Origin: DATKOF01 sp035524795
GTDB lineage: Bacteria; Pseudomonadota; Gammaproteobacteria; Burkholderiales; SG8-41
DNA length: 64,000 bases
Reading direction: 5' to 3'
Assembly: GCA_035524795.1 (NCBI GenBank)
Contig: DATKOF010000012.1
Coordinates: 186,001-250,000, forward strand
The notes below the pieces were generated by a model, which searched no databases, was not told the DNA's origin, and saw nothing but the letters and a program-made list of their open reading frames with translations. The position numbers and the translations under genes were made by a program. Position 1 is the first letter of the stretch; every line of letters starts with the position of its first letter. Positions 62,054 to 64,000 of this stretch are shown piece by piece.

Positions 62054-63232
62054 ATGAATTTCATCCGCATGACCGACCTGGATCTCGCCGGCAAGCGCGT
62101 GTTCATCCGCGCCGACCTCAACGTGCCGCAGGACGACGCCGGCAATATCACCGACGACACCCGCATCCGCGCCTCGCTGCCGGCGATCCGCCGCGCGCTG
62201 CAGGCCGGCGCCGCGGTGCTGGTGACCTCTCACCTCGGCCGCCCGACCGAAGGCGAATTGAAGCCCGAGGATTCGCTGGCGCCGGTCGCGCTGCGGATGA
62301 GCGAGCTGCTCGGCGTGCCGGTGGCGCTGCGGCGCGACTGGGTCGACGGCATCAGCACGCCGCCGGGTTCGGTGCTGCTGCTCGAGAATTGCCGCTGCAA
62401 CAAAGGTGAGAAAAAGAACGACGATGCGCTGGCGCGAAAAATGGCGGCGCTGTGCGACATCTACGTCAACGACGCATTCGGCACTGCGCACCGCGCCGAG
62501 GCGACCACTTACGGCATCGCGAAATTCGCGCCGGTCGCCACCGCCGGCCCGCTGCTGGCGGCGGAACTCGATGCGCTCGGCAAGGCGCTCGGCAAACCAC
62601 GGCACCCGCTGGTCGCGATCGTCGCCGGCTCCAAGGTGTCGACCAAACTTTCGATCCTGAAGACGCTGTCGGAAAAAGTCGACCAGCTGATCGTCGGCGG
62701 CGGCATCTGCAATACGTTCATACTGGCCGCCGGCTACAGGATCGGCAAGTCTCTGGCCGAGCCTGATCTGGTGCAGCAGGCGAAAGACATCATCGCCGCG
62801 GCGCGCGCCAAGGGCGGCGCGGTGCCGATCCCGGTCGACGTCGTCTGCGCGAAGGAGTTCTCGGCGCAGGCATCGGCCACGGTCAAGAACGTCGATCAGG
62901 TCGCGGACGACGACCTGATCCTCGACATCGGGCCGAAAACGGCGGAGCAGCTCGCGCAGATCCTGGCCGACGCCGGCACCATCGTCTGGAATGGACCGGT
63001 CGGTGTGTTCGAGTTCGACCAGTTCGGCCGCGGCACCGAACGGATCGCGCGCGCGATTGCCGAGTCGGATGCGTTTTCGATCGCCGGCGGCGGCGACACG
63101 CTGGCGGCGATCGCCAAGTACGGGATCGCCGACAAGGTGTCTTACATTTCAACCGGTGGCGGCGCGTTTCTCGAATTTCTCGAAGGCAGAAAACTGCCCG
63201 CGGTCGAAATTCTGGAGCAGCGCGCCGGTTAG
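62054..63232 (+). CDS. pgk: Phosphoglycerate kinase
   Basis: The 392-residue enzyme transfers phosphate from 1,3-bisphosphoglycerate to ADP. The signature KRVFIRADLNVPQDDAGNI opens the N domain. TSHLGRPTEG and the nucleotide-site GGGDTLAAIAKYG in the C domain are present. It starts 61 bp after gap and ends 12 bp before pyk. Confidence 0.98.
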   Translation: MNFIRMTDLDLAGKRVFIRADLNVPQDDAGNITDDTRIRASLPAIRRALQAGAAVLVTSHLGRPTEGELKPEDSLAPVALRMSELLGVPVALRRDWVDGISTPPGSVLLLENCRCNKGEKKNDDALARKMAALCDIYVNDAFGTAHRAEATTYGIAKFAPVATAGPLLAAELDALGKALGKPRHPLVAIVAGSKVSTKLSILKTLSEKVDQLIVGGGICNTFILAAGYRIGKSLAEPDLVQQAKDIIAAARAKGGAVPIPVDVVCAKEFSAQASATVKNVDQVADDDLILDIGPKTAEQLAQILADAGTIVWNGPVGVFEFDQFGRGTERIARAIAESDAFSIAGGGDTLAAIAKYGIADKVSYISTGGGAFLEFLEGRKLPAVEILEQRAG

Positions 63233-63244
63233 GCCCGACCCATC

Positions 63245-64000
63245 GTGCTCCGCCGCACCAAAATCGTCGCCACTCTCGGCCCCGCGTCGAGCGACCATAA
63301 GACCCTGAAGCGCATGGTCGCGGCCGGGCTCGACGTGGTGCGCATGAATCTTTCGCACGGTCCCGCCGCCGATCATGTCGCGCGCGCCGCGCTGGTGCGC
63401 GAGATCGCCGCGAAAACCGGCCGCCCCCTCGGCATCCTGTTCGACCTGCAGGGGCCGAAGATCCGCATCGGCCGTTTCAAGAACAACAAGATCATGCTGC
63501 ACGTCGGCGACCAGTTCATCCTGGACGCCGAGTGCAAGCTCGGCGATGAAAAATGCGTCGGGCTCGACTACCGGAAACTGCCGGAAGACGTCGCGCGCGG
63601 CGATACGCTGCTGCTCGACGACGGCCGCATCGTGATGGGAGTGACCGCGGTGCGCGGGCCGCGCATTTTCTGCGTGGTCGAGCAGGGTGGCGTGCTGTCC
63701 AACAACAAGGGCATCAATCGCAAAGGCGGCGGACTGTCGGCGCCGGCGCTGACCGACAAGGACATGCGTGACATTGAGCTGGCGGCGCGCCTGAAGGCCG
63801 ATTATCTGGCGGTGTCGTTCCCGCGTTCGGGCGCCGACATCAGGCGCGCGCGCGAACTGATGCTGAAGGCCGGCGGCAGCAGCATGATCGTCGCCAAGAT
63901 CGAGCGCGCCGAGGCGATTCCCGCGCTCGAGGAAATCATCGTGGCGTCGGATGCGATCATGGTGGCGCGCGGTGATCTCGCGGTCGAGGTCGGCGACGCC
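63245..64000 (+). CDS. pyk: Pyruvate kinase (N-terminal part)
   Basis: The gene runs off the right edge with 252 codons visible. Starting from GTG 63245 it gives MLRRTKIVATLGPASSDHKT, the family start, then MNLSHG, DLQGPKIRIGRF and the lid/B domain (about 70-160). The active-site IVAKIERAEAIPALEEI contains the catalytic Lys and Glu, followed by ARGDLAVE. The C-terminal allosteric domain is outside the window. Confidence 0.96.
   Translation, partial: MLRRTKIVATLGPASSDHKTLKRMVAAGLDVVRMNLSHGPAADHVARAALVREIAAKTGRPLGILFDLQGPKIRIGRFKNNKIMLHVGDQFILDAECKLGDEKCVGLDYRKLPEDVARGDTLLLDDGRIVMGVTAVRGPRIFCVVEQGGVLSNNKGINRKGGGLSAPALTDKDMRDIELAARLKADYLAVSFPRSGADIRRARELMLKAGGSSMIVAKIERAEAIPALEEIIVASDAIMVARGDLAVEVGDA

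Overview
The window is about 64 kb of a GC-rich (roughly 63-66% by eye) chromosome, most likely from a betaproteobacterium. It carries the region around the replication origin. The evidence is gene order: rpmH-rnpA-yidC-mnmE-mnmG-rsmG-parA-parB-atp operon on one strand and dnaA-dnaN-gyrB on the other, diverging at about 32.6 kb, with hemE-priA nearby and a topB-dprA-LysM / def-fmt-htpX-rsmB-DUF4390-ntrYX block typical of betaproteobacteria. I cannot place genus or species. gltB (left) and pyk (right) are cut by the window edges.

Layout. 1-11.7 kb (+): gltB-gltD (ammonia assimilation), hemE, priA (replication restart), argS, a SPOR protein, two tandem DsbA thiol oxidases and a short-chain dehydrogenase. 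11.7-13.95 kb (-): a low-GC two-gene island, a DUF262 protein followed by a HEPN-family putative RNase, lying directly downstream of glmS at the Tn7 attachment site. 14.0-24.6 kb (-): glmS, glmU and the complete ATP synthase operon atpZIBEFHAGDC with a good promoter. 24.8-32.6 kb (-): parB, parA, rsmG, mnmG, a parS centromere site, mnmE, yidC, rnpA, rpmH. 32.7-37.8 kb (+): dnaA, dnaN, gyrB, with a cluster of DnaA-box-like sequences between dnaA and dnaN. 38-47.3 kb (+): a four-gene RND efflux operon (mdtA, two permeases mdtB and mdtC, outer-membrane factor). 47.4-48.0 kb (-): one integron gene cassette with a recognisable attC site, no integrase nearby, and a protein of unknown function. 48.1-53.1 kb (-): topB, dprA, a LysM protein. 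53.2-64 kb (+): def, fmt, htpX, rsmB, DUF4390, ntrY, ntrX, gap, pgk, pyk.

Most of the window is core machinery for replication, segregation, translation, energy and envelope. The accessory content is small but distinct. The best candidate for an undescribed system is the DUF262/HEPN operon. Its HEPN protein carries the R-x4-H catalytic motif and, at its C-terminus, a segment resembling the EF-Tu domain-II beta-barrel of translation factors. This suggests a toxin or defence RNase aimed at the translation apparatus, with DUF262 as sensor or regulator. Next is the lone integron cassette. Smaller oddities are an in-frame, hairpin-bearing insertion in atpG, a roughly 65-residue Thr/Gly-rich insertion in MdtC, an NtrX whose AAA+ domain has lost its catalytic motifs, and the apparent absence of yidD between rnpA and yidC. 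No tRNA, rRNA, CRISPR array or transposase was seen.
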